In this document: in pieces, positions 24,060 through 36,240 of the stretch
Numbering within the stretch: the stretch's first letter is position 1
Layout of the letters: each line of letters starts with the position of its first letter
Assembly (NCBI GenBank): GCA_030062745.1
Contig: CP099843.1
Span: forward strand, 15,107,997 to 15,171,996
Origin: Capitulum mitella
Lineage: Eukaryota; Arthropoda; Thecostraca; Pollicipedomorpha; Pollicipedidae
Reading direction: 5' to 3'
DNA length: 64,000 bases
Notes under the pieces: generated by a model
Database searches by the model: none
The model's input: only the letters and a program-made list of their open reading frames with translations
Told to the model about the DNA's origin: nothing
Position numbers and translations under genes: made by a program

Positions 24060-24430
24060 TTAAAATTACTGTCGGTTTGTGAAGGTACCTCGCTGAAGTG
24101 TAAACGGGCCCATGCTCACCTGTAGACGTTCCTGGCGATCCGGCGGGTGCCTGTTACAGGTCGGCAGGGGCATCTGTACAGGAAAGCAGGGGCTCCTGAA
24201 CAATCGTTTAGGGGCACCTGTTGGCCAGGGGGCCACTGCCTATCTGTAGAGGGCATTCTGTTTGTCTGTTAGGGGCCCATGTCGACCTCTGGAGGCAGGG
24301 GCAGGGCCCTATTTCCAGACCGAAAGGAGGTCTTTTCAGAGGCTGGCAGGGGTCCTTTATGGGTCTACAGGGGGCCCTCCTGAAACAAGTTGTGAATTTC
24401 CCTACAAGCTAGCAGGGGCCTCTAAACGCT
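24060..24430. repeat. Second GC-rich minisatellite, GGCAGGGGCCCCTGT type
   Basis: Irregular repeat of GGCAGGGG, CATCTGTA and GGGCCC words, similar in style but not identical to the 22.4-24.0 kb array. Confidence 0.6.
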
Positions 24431-24639
24431 CATTTAGACCATATGCCTCTCTTCATAGCACAAAGCCTTCTTGTATATTCGGAGTACGTTTTCTTTCGGT
24501 TCGTACATCGATTTTTTTGCTTTTTTTAATAGCGTAAGGCTGATTTTTCACGACTTTGCTTGGTGCAATGACCGAAATTTCTGGGGGGGGGGGGGCAAAA
24601 ACATAGTTCTGCCCCCCCCCTTTTTCCGCCGTCGCTGCA

Positions 24640-24986
24640 CAAGAGAGCAGCAAAAATTAGCACACCTCGAGACTAAGCATCACTCAAACATTGATTTGGA
24701 TGAGCGCGTTCATCTTCACTGGGTATGAAAGCGAAGGTGGGGGAAACGTCTAGGCCAATCAGCTTGCAAGATTCCCGAGTCGGGAGAGATATCAAATGGC
24801 GGGATGCTAGCCAGCCAATCAGAGACGTGGATTTTGAATTGTGTGGGCACTCCCTGCCTTCTGCTGGCGTGCGGGCAACTTTCGCGCCATAATTTCTCAA
24901 CTTTGAGTTTTTGATGAATATTTTTGAACAATCCGCGATGTACTGAGGCCGCGATAAATGAGCCGCGAAGTAGCGAGGGATGACTG
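24640..24986 (-). mobile_element. Tigger/pogo-type DNA transposon fragment
   Basis: Read on the minus strand from 24986 the end is CAGTCATCCCTCGCTACTTC followed by GCGG repeats (ATCGCGG), flanked by TA. That is the style of Tigger-group terminal repeats. Two CCAATCAG words also lie inside. No second end or transposase is seen, so it is a truncated or non-autonomous copy with an uncertain left limit. Confidence 0.6.
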
Positions 24987-24989
24987 TAT

Positions 24990-25520
24990 AAGGTTTACCA
25001 CGTACCAAAAAAAAATATTCCGCTTATGCGGCTTTCGCTGTTTACGCTGTTTACGTTTCTCTGGTACAGCTGTCACTTTTGCCCACAAAGCGCGGGCCGA
25101 AAAAGCCCGCAGAAATTTTGTGGACTTTCCATGCCAGATAGGATGACTGGGCTTTTGTGGCCTTTTAGAAGTGAGACATGCAAGCAGAATGACAGACTGT
25201 TGAAAATTGGCAGTTTGATCATGTTTATGGTCTGAACAATGCACTTAAGCTTTCTGATATCAATGCAAAGCAAACATAGCTGTTATTTTGGGCTCAGAGT
25301 CTAGTTATGTCGTTTTTAATTGTGGACTCTGGGCTGTTCCTCTGGAAATTCCCCTGCGGGACAAGGGGGGCTTTCAGGTTTGGGTTGCAGGGCGGGGAAG
25401 GGCTTTCAGATTGGATTGCGGGAAGGGGTGGGATTTTAAAATCCAAAAGTGGTGGTTCTTATCTGTGGTCGAGCCTCGAGACTATTTTGGCAAAACTCTT
25501 ATTGCTATATCTTGTGTATA
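24990..25520. other. No gene seen
   Basis: Unremarkable sequence with no supported gene. Confidence 0.4.
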
Positions 25521-25523
25521 TTG

Positions 25524-25935
25524 TAGAGTGGGGTAAGGTGAGCCGCTTTTTGGACGGCGACATTATGGGTAGAAACAGTCATGAAGATGATGTTTTTGGC
25601 ATTTGTACGAACAGTTTGGTCCTTTGTGCATGCCGTGGTACTCTAACTTTTTGCATAACGTTCATGCTTGTACTGGAGAAATGGCGCGAAAAATTAAGTT
25701 ACATCGGCTCAACTTACTCCATGGCCGGGGTAAATTGAGCCACTTAGTAGAGAAAGTTGAGCATGGGGGGCAAAGGGGGCACGAAGAGAAAAACTCCACT
25801 TCGTAGCAGTAAGTTGCATCTGGCCCAACCTACCCCATGAGTGGGGTAAACTGAGCCACCTAGTGGAGAAAGTTGAGCATGAAGGGTAAAGTGGGCATGA
25901 AGAGAAAGAAACTCTTCTTTGATAGCAGTAAGTAT
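25524..25935. repeat. Dispersed repeat R1, copy 2, with internal duplication
   Basis: Same family as 16600-16895 in the same orientation. The right half is duplicated in tandem: GGTAAATTGAGCCACTTAGT near 25729 recurs as GGTAAACTGAGCCACCTAGT near 25845, each followed by a GGGCA(C/T)GAAGAGAAA stretch. Confidence 0.78.
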
Positions 25936-25939
25936 TCTT

Positions 25940-27600
25940 TTCCGACCTCCCACCCCGTGGTGGGTTCGATTTAGCAGCAGGGACCCCAGACCCTTCAGTC
26001 TTCAGGGTCTGGAAAGAGACATAGCTTTTGGTGTTCGGCTGCTGAGGTGGAGCCTCTTTTTGGACCCTCTGAGCCATTCTACCTCCAGCTTTTCCGATCG
26101 TGTCCAGCTTTCCGGGATGCCTACGTTGTTCTGCGCCGCAAATTCAATCGCCAACTGACAACCAGCCGCCTTTCCATATTGCATCAAAAGTCTTATGAGT
26201 AGCAGCGTGGTTTGATAACCAACACTACTGTCTCTTGGCTACAAACCGCGCCAGTGTCATTTTGTCCATCCCGTGCTTTTCCCCGCTGCTCGTATGGACA
26301 CACCCTGTGACACCTCTTGAGTTGCCTCTTCGAGAGAAAGCAAACCAGGGTCCTTTGGCGTTTTTCGACAGTACACGCATATTGCGGACAAGCAAGTATC
26401 TGGAAAAGGATACTCAAAGTTCACAACAACCAGAACAGGAAAAAAGTCCTATTGCAAGGACGGTGGGTGAGGCGGAGGGGGGGAGGGAGTACGAGGAAGT
26501 ACTGTACCGCCATAGGGGCGGGAAATAAACCCTTCGGGACCCCTCGCACATCCAGAATTTTTAGGTCATAGGCACTGCCCATCACGAACACCCTCCTCAA
26601 GACCATCATTGGTCCGAACTTGCTGGGGCTGACGGAGAAGAAGGGGAATGATCTCTTCACCTGCCAGAAATATGGGCACGACCTGATAATAGCGACCCAC
26701 ACCGGCAACCAACCTGTCCGACCTGCCAACCTGGAAATCGGGCCGGTGAACAACAGCAGATGACTGACCAGGGCCAACCGCTTCCTCGAATATGCGTATG
26801 ACTTCACGGGTTGCGGGGTAGAACGGTTAGGAGCCCCGAGACAATCTGCAAGCACATATCGCCATATATCATCCCACTTGGTTCCCGACAAGATGAAAAA
26901 TCACTGGCTGCAGGACGCCCATACCTACCTGGGCCAGATCATACCACTGGAGAAAAAGGTAGTGGTTACTTGGTATTCACATACCTGGAGTCCATTGCAG
27001 CTGGTAGGATTCGCTACATGCCCTGCTCTGCAGCGAGGACAGGACGGGCAGGAAGTTGCCGGTAGAGGAAATTCGGGATGTGCGAGGGAGGGCGAAAGAG
27101 GACGCCGAGGACCGGACCAACATCAAGAGCAGGTGCAAGGTCAGCGTCAGCAAGATGGCCCTCCAAGTTCCAGGACCTCATCTTCTTGGACCAGGGCTGG
27201 GGAAATAAACCTGTCCTCACTCCGGATGCCTGCCGACCAGACCAGGTTTACGCTTGTCCCTATGGAGATTGAGTATTTCCTCGTCCATGGCCAGAGACAA
27301 GAAGCAGCACGAAGGTCACCTTCGCCTCCTAGGCCATCTTCTGATGCGAGAGGAGGGGTGGCTTCATGAGAGTGAAACAAGCCCACGGAAAAATGACTGC
27401 AGGTGTCATGAAGACCGAGAATGACCATGCAAATATTTGCATATAAGAATGGCTTAATCTGTTTTATGCGATTTGTTTTGTCGATTTTGAAGGGTCCTTC
27501 TGCAATTAAAAAATGTACTCTTTATAACTCAGAATGTGCAAATAACACATTATCTTCGAATGGCAACCATAAACAGTCAATATTTCGCTATATACTATCA
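25940..27600. other. Unassigned stretch, possible decayed coding sequence at 26570-27370
   Basis: Several ORFs on both strands (for example plus 26878-27369 and minus 26421-26891) have even base composition. The plus-strand reading around 26580-26790 gives protein-like text but meets stops. I recognise no family. It may be a pseudogene or old mobile element. Confidence 0.3.
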
Positions 27601-27619
27601 AAACATTCTTTTCCCACCG

Positions 27620-28060
27620 AATCGGCCATTCCGGCCAGCGGCGTCTCAACAGGGTACGGCTTGGTGGGCGGCCGTCCGGCCGGGGAGCCGGGCCTGGACC
27701 TTCCGGCGCGGCGGCCTTTGTGTGGGCCGTCAGGAGGGGGTCACTGACTCCGCCGACAGCGCCGACGATGGCGCCCCCCCCCTCCGCCGCGCGGTCTGGC
27801 CACGGCTGGATTAGGTTCGGCGTCTCCCGGTGCGGCGGCCCCAGCCGGCCGCGCCTCCCGCAAAAAAAAATGTTCCGGTGCCCATGTGTGTGGCCGGCCG
27901 GCCGGCACTATGACGAGCCGACCAGCAGGCCGCTGAGCAGGCGACGCCGGGCGGGAGGGTCATCAGAGCGAGATCCCTCTCCCGTCGTCTGTGCGCTCAA
28001 ATATAGCGTCGCTGGAAGCCTGCGCCTTTGTCGGCATACGAGACGTGCAGGTGGCAACCG
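27620..28060. other. GC-rich, CpG-rich island
   Basis: Contains repeated GGCCGGCC, GCGGCGG and CGCCG strings, like the SLMAP promoter region. It may mark an unannotated promoter, but no adjoining exon was identified. Confidence 0.35.
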
Positions 28061-31000
28061 GCGACGCAACACATTCATTGACATAAAGATACTGACACCT
28101 GGACGTTTTGCTAACACCGCCTCACGAAACTCAATTTTTCAAATGGCAATATGGCCCACTGCATATCCCACTCTGTCCCAATGCCCCATGCGTAAGTAGC
28201 CATCCTGATGGAATGTCCCATTCTGTCCCAGTTCTGAAGTCACAGGCTGGCCGGCAGAGGCCAAATGACCGGACTAGATGTCCCAAACAGTATCGCATTT
28301 TTTATGTCCTAGTCAGACATGGCTATGATTGCCGTCGGACCCGGAACTGAGTCCGGGCGCATGGCGCTTTTGAACCGGACTCGGACTCATCAGTTAATAA
28401 AACAATCATCCCGGAACTAAGACTCACGACACTGTGACTCGAAGTCGTACTCGTGGTCAGGTTTTTGAACTCAGATCCGTGTCGGGTTTCAGTTGACCGA
28501 CTTGACTGAATGTCCCGCCTTTTCCCAGATCCCATTGTCCCAGTTGAGCGTCCCGGCCTCAGTTCCCGCTGAACCGGGACATTGGTCGATGAACCATGGG
28601 GGACACCGGCAAGACGACGACGAGAAATGTTTACCCTGTTCATTCCAAGAGTTAACATGCGCTTGGTTCAGATGTACTGGTTAGGGCCATTGTAAAAGCA
28701 GAAAGTGCAATCTGCGTCTCGTCAGTTCTGGAAAGAGATGGACAGAATGAGCTGGCCACCGGGTTTCAAAGAATGGGCCATGACAGCCCTGGCGTCATGG
28801 AAGGAGAAGATTGCCTGAGCCCTGAAAGGTTCGCCAGGCAAGACTTCATAAACGTATGTCCCAAATGGTTGGCAGTTTCTTACACGTCCAACGGTTCAAA
28901 CACTGCATGCTTTGGACGGCGGGCCAAGAGCCTTTGGGAAGAATCGAGGGCGAAGGCCGAGAAATGCTGTTTGAGCTCCCAGCATCCCTGATAACTGTTC
29001 GTCAAGACTGGGCCCCAAAACCAAAACATGTTTTGGATGACTTAAAGCACACACTCCGATGGACTGGAAAACATGGGGACCTTCAATGGGATGCACGTTA
29101 TTATAAACCTTTGTGGGTCTGTATTAGTTCACATAAGAACTTTTACGGGCCAGATTTAAACATTCATAGGTGTCCACTCCGTCTTATTTTAATGGTGAAA
29201 TATTGGGATAAATGTGTATTCAAATGCTTTCGAATTACCGGGATGCAATTATTAAAAATTGCGGAAATGGATCCATATCATAATCATTTATTAGATACAC
29301 ACGGAGTATTACTCGGGTCGTCTGACTCATTTGAATTAAGTTTTTTTATAGCCTCTGTCCTGCAACATCGTTGCAGAGTTTTGACTTCAGAATGATATTA
29401 TTTGGCAGATCCGCCAAAAACGGAGTCACGGCTTATATTGTGCTTCACGGTCGCCCGCCAGTTACAAAATTAAACGCCCCCCCCCCCGAATCTTAAAAAC
29501 ATCGTGGAGTTAAGAGCATTCGGCCGTGGAGGGTAATAATAGCGGTCATTCATATCCTGATATTACGCCATGCATTGGTAGGTGTGCTGCTCGCACTGAT
29601 TTAGAAGGCAAACTAATTCGTGCCCTGTCGTGGTCGTGCATTGGGAGATGCCGTGTCGGTATTGATTGGGAAAAGTGGCGTCATAACTTGTGTTCCACTT
29701 TCACAAAAATGATTAAGTGATAAAGATCAAATTGTTACGTTGCCTGCTTCATACTACATAGTGATGTGAAATTCCACACACTGTAGCATCGGCATCGGGT
29801 ACTGAATTATTGCCCTTGCAGAATTAAATTGGTTAACCCTCAACGACAAAGGACTCCCGCGTCCATGCAACTTTAAGTTTTGACATGCGTTTTCATGGCC
29901 TGTTCACCTCGTGTTAGCGAACTGCGAAAGCGCGAAAGAAAGAAATCGCGAGCGTTCCTAATGCTGTTAGTCCCTTACATCCAGCGGGTATGAAAGACGA
30001 TAGGTACTGCAGAAAGCCCAGAACCCTAGACGCGACGCATAATTTTTCCCACAAGCCTAAGACACAAGCAGCATTAGTGTCGCATGTCCTTTGTGAGTTG
30101 TTTCCTGATGAGTGTGTATTAAAATGGACCTTGTCTGCCTTTTAAAAACTGCTCTAAAGCAATTTACAGCTATTTTAAAGGAAAAATGGTTGTTTGAAAC
30201 GTCGGCACTGCGGAGTGGCAACCCCCTCGTTCAAAGAACAGCCCAGGGGTTCAGCATTTGGGTGGAGGGCAGCCCCTGCTACAACTTTAACGATCCTGAG
30301 TTGGCGATGATCGCCTTCGCGCTCGCTCATTCAGTGTTTGTACGTTCACAAAGTGTGCGCTCACAAGAGAGGCACCGGGCGATGGGGGCGTTCCTGCAGT
30401 GCTGTTTTCTGAAAATCCAAGATGGCATGCAGGTGCCGGAAAAACCCCTTCCTTCGTGCAGAAGCTGACGCAGAAAGCTGCGTTCGGTCCGCGACACATT
30501 GCGTTGTGATTCAAAAAGCTGCTAGTTTCACACCGTTTCCATGTGCGCCGTGGAAGCTCATTCCGACGGACACGGTAACTGTATATCTGACTTTAACTAG
30601 CCCATGCTCGTTAGTTATTCACGTGTTACTGTTCCAAAATATGAAACATTCCGGACGCACGAATGTGATCGCGCAGTGAGGCGCTTGCGTGATGCAGTCA
30701 TCCTGTGAACTGACATCGACGTAAGTCTTTTAACAAAGTCAGCAAAAATAATGCTGTGTCCCTTCGAAGCGTGACCCCGACACATTTGGGGCCTAGCAAT
30801 GGATTAACGAAGATGATCTGTGGGACGTCGTTCTATGTTGGCTGTGAATAGTCTTCGAAGGTTGGTTTGGACATTACAGTTATAGGCCCCTAGCGTATAC
30901 TGCGTTGCATGTTCGTTGCAGCGGATGCCTCCATGTATATCACGATTTCATGTTATCGCATCCTTCTGACCACGCTATAGGTTTCAGCCCGACCGGACCT

Positions 31001-31720
31001 GGGATCTGGTGCGTGTGGTGCGCACAGAGCGGACTCACGGTTTTGTTGAATTGGACTCGAACTCACCAGTTTAAGAGCATTGCATTGGATCTAGCCTGGG
31101 TCCTGAGTAATCAGAGACTGAGTTTACTCAGGCTCAGATTCATGACATGACTCAGACTCGGACTTGGGCCAGGCTCAATCATAACCCGTTCCATAACTGA
31201 AGGGACAATATCGAGGATTTCGGCTCTGCGGCATATGGGTTCCAGTTCCAGAGAAACTGACTGTCCGGCCCGACCACTATACCGTGACAGTTGGCAGCTG
31301 GCGGAGAGGGTTAGCCTGAAGTAGGGTGGCCGTGTCGCAGAGCAGTAAGAACCAAAAATCCCTTCGTGGTTAGGTATGGGGCGAAAAAGTCGGATGCAGG
31401 ATTATCTGTTGAACTGGAATTGTTTTGCTGTGAGGTTGATTCTGGGTGTAAGCAACGATTTGGACTGCTGGGCTTGTACTGATTGCACTGATCGCAAGAA
31501 CATGCCTAGATGCCTATTAAAGTGCATTTTGCTCAAGTTGTGTGCATGAATGGAAGCCATTCGGGTAATATTTAGATGACCAGTTTCCCAAGGCTACACT
31601 CTGCGTCTGAAATTGGTTTCATGACACACCCATATAGGAACCGAATTTTTGGTTCTGATGAACTGTCGGGTATAATACGGAATTCCAGCCGGAATGGGTA
31701 TGATTTTTATACTTCTCGGA
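28060..31720. other. No supported gene; diverged ACTCGGACTC repeat at two places
   Basis: Short ORFs such as 28856-29395 (179 codons) and 30112-30468 (118 codons) have no recognised domain. A diverged repeat is shared by about 28370-28460 and 31040-31165 (GGACTCGGACTCATCAGTT versus GGACTCGAACTCACCAGTTT). Words TGTCCCA(T/A)TCTGTCCCA recur near 28160-28240. Confidence 0.4.
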
Positions 31721-31759
31721 TTTTTTGAGCCAAGAGGTGTACCATGAGGTACCACGACA

Positions 31760-33115
31760 TTACTTCTACTCCAATATTGTTAGCGACATTATTGCTCCGA
31801 CAATGCTGCTAATGACAGAACTGCAAACGACGCCACTGCTAACGACAGTAGTTCTACATGACACTACTGCTAATGACACTTCTATTACCGACAGTTCTTC
31901 TGCACGACATCACTGGTACACGACACTACTGGTACCGGTGTTGCTGCTCCCAAAACTACTCCTACAGACAGCACTACTAAGCGCCACGACTGCTACAGAC
32001 ACTTCTGCTACCGACTGCACTGCTACACGACATTCCTAGTACACGACACTATTGCTACGGACACTGCTGGTACCGACAGTATTGCTACCGACAGTAATGC
32101 TACCGACATTACTGCTGCGCGGCGTTACTGCTACCGACACTACTGCTGTCCGACAATACTGCTACCCACAGCGCCACAGACACTACACTTCTGCTACTGG
32201 CACTACTACTATACGACTTCACTGCTACTGAGTGCCCGTACGCGACGCCACTGTTAACTACAAAACTGCTAAAGGCGAAAAACTGCTATTGTTGCCATGG
32301 GTTTGGTTTATTCCTCATATCTTCCGAACAGACTGCGGCAGATACATGAAATTTTCAGTAATTTTAAATGGATACCCACGTTACATGACGTGAAAAATGA
32401 GCACCCAGGTCAATCTGGGTCATGTTAGGTTAGGCGAGTTTAGGTTAGGTTAGGTTTTTACTAATGCTGCTAGAGTTACCAGCTAAGGGTCCGGGCGTGC
32501 AAATAACAGCAATGGCGTCAGCTGTTTTTCGCGACAGCACCTGCTTTAGGAGGTGCCGTTTAACAGTAATACCATTATGAGCGGTGTCGCAGTGTCGTCC
32601 TTCAGCAGTACTGTCGTTGACAGTACTGAAAGTACAGTACTGTTGTTAGCGCCATTGTCGTTCGCCATATTGTCGCTTAGTAGTATCGTCGCTAGCAGTA
32701 ATGTTGTTGGCAGTAGTGTTGTTAGCAGCATTGTCGTTTAGCAGTAGCGTCGTTAGCAATAGTGATGGTAGCAGTATTGTCATTTAACAGTAGTGTCGTT
32801 AGTAGTAGTATCCTTTAGCGGCAGCGCAGGTAGTAGTGGTGTCGTTCAGCAGTGGTATCGTAAGCAGTAGCGTCCTTTAGCAGCGGTGTCGTTACCACTG
32901 CTGTCATTAACAGTAATGTCGTTAGCAATAGCTTCGCGTAACGATGATGTTGTTAGCAGCAGTGTCGTGTAGAAGCACCGTCGTTAGAAGCACTGTCACA
33001 TAGCAGTGCTGCCGTTAGAACTAGTGGCGCGGATCTGTACTGTCGTTAGAAATAGTGTCGTGTAGGAGAACTGTCGACAGCAGTATTGTCGCGTAGCAGT
33101 AATGTAGTTTAGCAA
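31760..33115. mobile_element. Foldback-like palindrome 1 with 15-bp repeat arms
   Basis: Left arm (about 31760-32275) is built of a degenerate 15-mer, GCTAACGACACTACT. Right arm (about 32570-33115) is built of its complement, AGTAGTGTCGTTAGC. The 300 bp spacer contains a telomere-like core. Long inverted repeats made of short tandem units are the hallmark of Foldback elements. No ORF and no clear target duplication are visible. Confidence 0.7.
32423..32458. repeat. Telomere-like TTAGG core
   Basis: GTTAGGTTAGG followed by TTTAGGTTAGGTTAGG in the spacer of the 31.8-33.1 kb palindrome. Confidence 0.85.
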
Positions 33116-33236
33116 TAATGGCAGCAGGAATAATATGGAACTGTACCATGAAAACCATAACAGCTATTGCAATGGGTGTTAAATGACATTCATAACGTTG
33201 TTCAAATAAGCCATTTTAGTTGACTTACCCCTTTAA

Positions 33237-34456
33237 CCCGTCCCCGACTGGGAGGGGGCAGTTGACTGCCCCCCTGAGGTTTTTCTGGCATTGCGAGAGA
33301 ACCAACAAACACAGAGTCACGAAACTTTGTGTACCTTTTGCTCTATTAATTTTACATCTCGTGTCAAAATTTTGACCTCAGACCAGGTCAGGTGCCTGAC
33401 CTAGGTCAGGTCAAACAGACCTATGTCCAAAAAAGTTTAGCGCCCTCTAACTTTTTCGCAAAACAAGATATCTCAATAATACTTTCAGGGATTAGTGATC
33501 GCGATAGATGCAACAAATCTGCTATCTCAGATTTTTCGGAATTTTCCGCTTCATTGACCTAAGGTGAGGCCCATTTTTAAGACATAGCGCCGTTTTTTCG
33601 GAAATTGACGGAATATTCCGTAACATTTTTAGTGTGCAATGAAGCAAACATCTAGTTACCGTCATTGGGCAAAGTATCAGTGACTTCCAGCCAATGACCT
33701 GAGGTCAGGTCACGAATAACTGTAGTGAGCCAAAATGTACCACCGTCAAAATCGACGATGAATTACTCAGAATGGATAGAAAATGGCAGAACTAGTTTGC
33801 ACAGACGTAATTAATACCAGGAACCTCAAAAAGTTTGAAAAAGTAGCACATTTTGCAAATAAACAGGGTCTCGCGAATAAAGCTCCACCAACTTTGTAGA
33901 TTGGTAACTAATCAATTTTTCCAAAATTTAAGCATGAGAAACCATCACAAGAACCACAGAGATAAAAAAATTGACATAGATCGTCTTTTTTCGCGAAAAT
34001 AAAGGAACGCCAAAATTAGTTCCCGTCAATTTGGTACTGCATACGGCAGCGGCGCACACTGACAGCTGGCGGGAGAATTACGGTGTCTTTAACTTAACGT
34101 TTCGGCGTATATGTCTAACAAATCTGGGGAAATTAGACGTGTATCGGCATCCACGGACCTTTACTGGTGCGCTGGTGCCTTTACCTTTACCGCGTTATTA
34201 GTCACAGCCCTTGAGATTCAGGCCATTTCTCGGTCTCGTGCAGTCGGTATGAGAAAACATATATAGGGCGTAAATTGGCTTACATATTATCTAAAACTAA
34301 AAATGAGACCAGTTTCGAGCTCTACTCGTCACAGGCTTTCCGACGGTATGCTTATTTTTTATCGTGCGACCAACCGTTCTTGAGTTAGAGGGGGGACAGT
34401 CAACTGCCCCTCCCCCCAGTCGCCCATGTTCGAGACGGACCGACGGTTGTGCGCGG
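33237..34456 (-). mobile_element. Non-autonomous piggyBac-like element, copy B
   Basis: 1220 bp, the reverse-orientation partner of 13342-14560 and similar along its length. TTAA flanks the left end (33233-33236). The right flank is CTAA (34457-34460), one base from TTAA. No ORF of note. It lies between two foldback-like structures. Confidence 0.85.
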
Positions 34457-34627
34457 CTAAAAAGGGCGTTCATGGGGCCATCAAGGTTGAACGCCGCTAT
34501 CTAAAGCTGAGCCAAACGGCTAAAACGACGCCTATGTCATTGTGATACTCACCTGACGCTTTATTGAGGTCTTATTTTTGTACTGAAATTTCCGGCATTA
34601 TGGGTGGAAATATTTCTGTTTCAGTTG

Positions 34628-35405
34628 AGGACAAAAGTCCGTCGAGGGTAAAAGTTCAGCGAGGACAAAAGTTCGTCTAGGACAAAAGCTCGTCTTGCAG
34701 AAGTTCGTCTAGGGCAAGGTTGGTCTATGGCAAAAGGTTGTCTGGGACAAAAGTTCTTCTAGCAGCAGTTGGTCCAGGACATCAGATCGTATAAGGCAAA
34801 AGCTCGTATGGGGCAAAAGTTTGTCTAGGACAAAAGTCTGTCATGCAGAAGTTTGTCTAGAACAAGAGTTCGTCAGAGGCATAAGTTCGCCAAAGACAAG
34901 TTCGTCCCGCTAATGGAAAAGGTTCGTACTGCAAAAGGTTGGTATGAAAAGGTTTGTAGGAAAAAGGTTCGTAAGGGAAAACGTTCGCAAGGAAAAAGGC
35001 TCACAACCAAAGGTTCGTACATTTTAGGTTGGTATCGGAATAGTTTGGTATCGGAAAAGGGACGGATAAGATAGTAACCTAACCTAACCTTACCTTACTT
35101 TTTGCCCTAGACGAACCTTTGTCCGCAAAGAATTTCTGTAAGACGAACTTTTGTCCTCGACGAACTCTTGCCCCAGACGAACTTATGTCCTATGCGAACT
35201 TTTGTTGGACGAACTTTTGTCCTAGACGAACCTTTGTCCTATACGAACTTTAGCGAGACGAACTTTTGTCCCAGACAAGCTTTTCTCCTGGACGACCTTT
35301 GTCCATACGAACTTTCGCGAGACGAAGTTTTGCCCTAGACGAACTTTTGTCGCTACGTACCATTACCCGACGAACTATTGTCCTACGAGCCTTAGTCCGA
35401 ATAAC
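34628..35405. mobile_element. Foldback-like palindrome 2 with 17-bp repeat arms
   Basis: Left arm (34628-35065) repeats GACAAAAGTTCGTCTAG with drift. Right arm (35100-35405) repeats the exact complement, CTAGACGAACTTTTGTC. The centre is only about 30 bases and is telomere-like. The arms drift more toward the centre on the left side. Confidence 0.75.
35074..35092. repeat. Telomere-like CCTAA core
   Basis: Three CCTAA units at the exact centre of palindrome 2. Confidence 0.85.
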
Positions 35406-36000
35406 CTCTGCCCGACAACCTTCACCATGGGGGAAGCCAAGGGGCGGCCTCCATCAGGCTCGCCTTCAGTTGGAAGGGACACCTTTGGCGGTAAGATGCG
35501 CCTTAACTTAGGAAGGGCGCTTTTTATACCAGAGGCGTTTTCTGCGAGCGGGGAAACCTACCGTACGAAGTGACAGGGGCGCTTTCATTTGGATGGGGCG
35601 GTTTCGGTCGGGCAGGGGTATGTTCGTTGGAAGAAGCGCCTTTAGTCAAGTGAGTCAGTGGGGATGTTTTCCATGGAACAAGGGCGTCTTTCAGAGCAGT
35701 GGCGCTTATATGAATTGGTCGGGAGGGGCACATGCTACCGTGGTCCCCTGCATCCACGCAGAGTTTCCGCCACGTCATTTCGATTGGACGGTAAAGCAAA
35801 GGTTGCCCCAGAAGCCAGTTTAGCAAGATGGAAAAATGCAGAATTTCCGCTAAAACTGATCGGCTTTGTATTCTTACAGGTACCAGGCCGTTTTTGACAG
35901 TATTGCATCGATAAAATGCGCTTATATTTTGATAAAGATGCAATGTAAATTCCCTTCTGCTTGAAAATCATGCAATGCGGGCGAGGGTCACGTCGTAGTA
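35406..36000. other. No gene seen
   Basis: Words GGGGCG and GGCGCTT recur at 35480-35710 (a loose GC-rich repeat). ORFs on both strands overlap and have no recognised domain. Confidence 0.4.
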
Positions 36001-36240
36001 TATATATATATATATAAAGTATGGAGCGACTTCGCACCTGGCGCCGAACCAGATGGCACTGGAGGATCTTTATCGTGCCGTGCAATTCAATAACACGGCC
36101 GGTCCATGCCTGGCTGTCCCCCTCGGTCTCGGGCCAAACACAGGTGCCCGTTCTGAGTCTCGAACCCTGATACTGCTATGCACCAGATCTGTTGTCCGGC
36201 TCCTCATCTGTCAGGCTACCACGGCGCTTGACATAACCCG
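36000..36240 (-). mobile_element. tRNA-derived SINE with TA-repeat tail
   Basis: Read on the minus strand from about 36230, the head has an A-box-like TGGTAGCCTGACAG and a B-box-like GGGTTCGAGACTC (about 36156-36168). The body has CCGGCCGTGTTATTGAATTG, and the tail ends in a TA repeat at 36001-36016. This arrangement fits a tRNA-derived SINE inserted on the minus strand. Confidence 0.65.

Noticed and set aside
28856-29395. 179-codon plus-strand ORF
   Set aside because: No recognisable family; overlapping ORFs on other frames; kept only as unassigned sequence.
31760-33115. CRISPR array
   Set aside because: Repeats are short, degenerate, contiguous and inverted, with no spacers of constant length, and the genome is eukaryotic.
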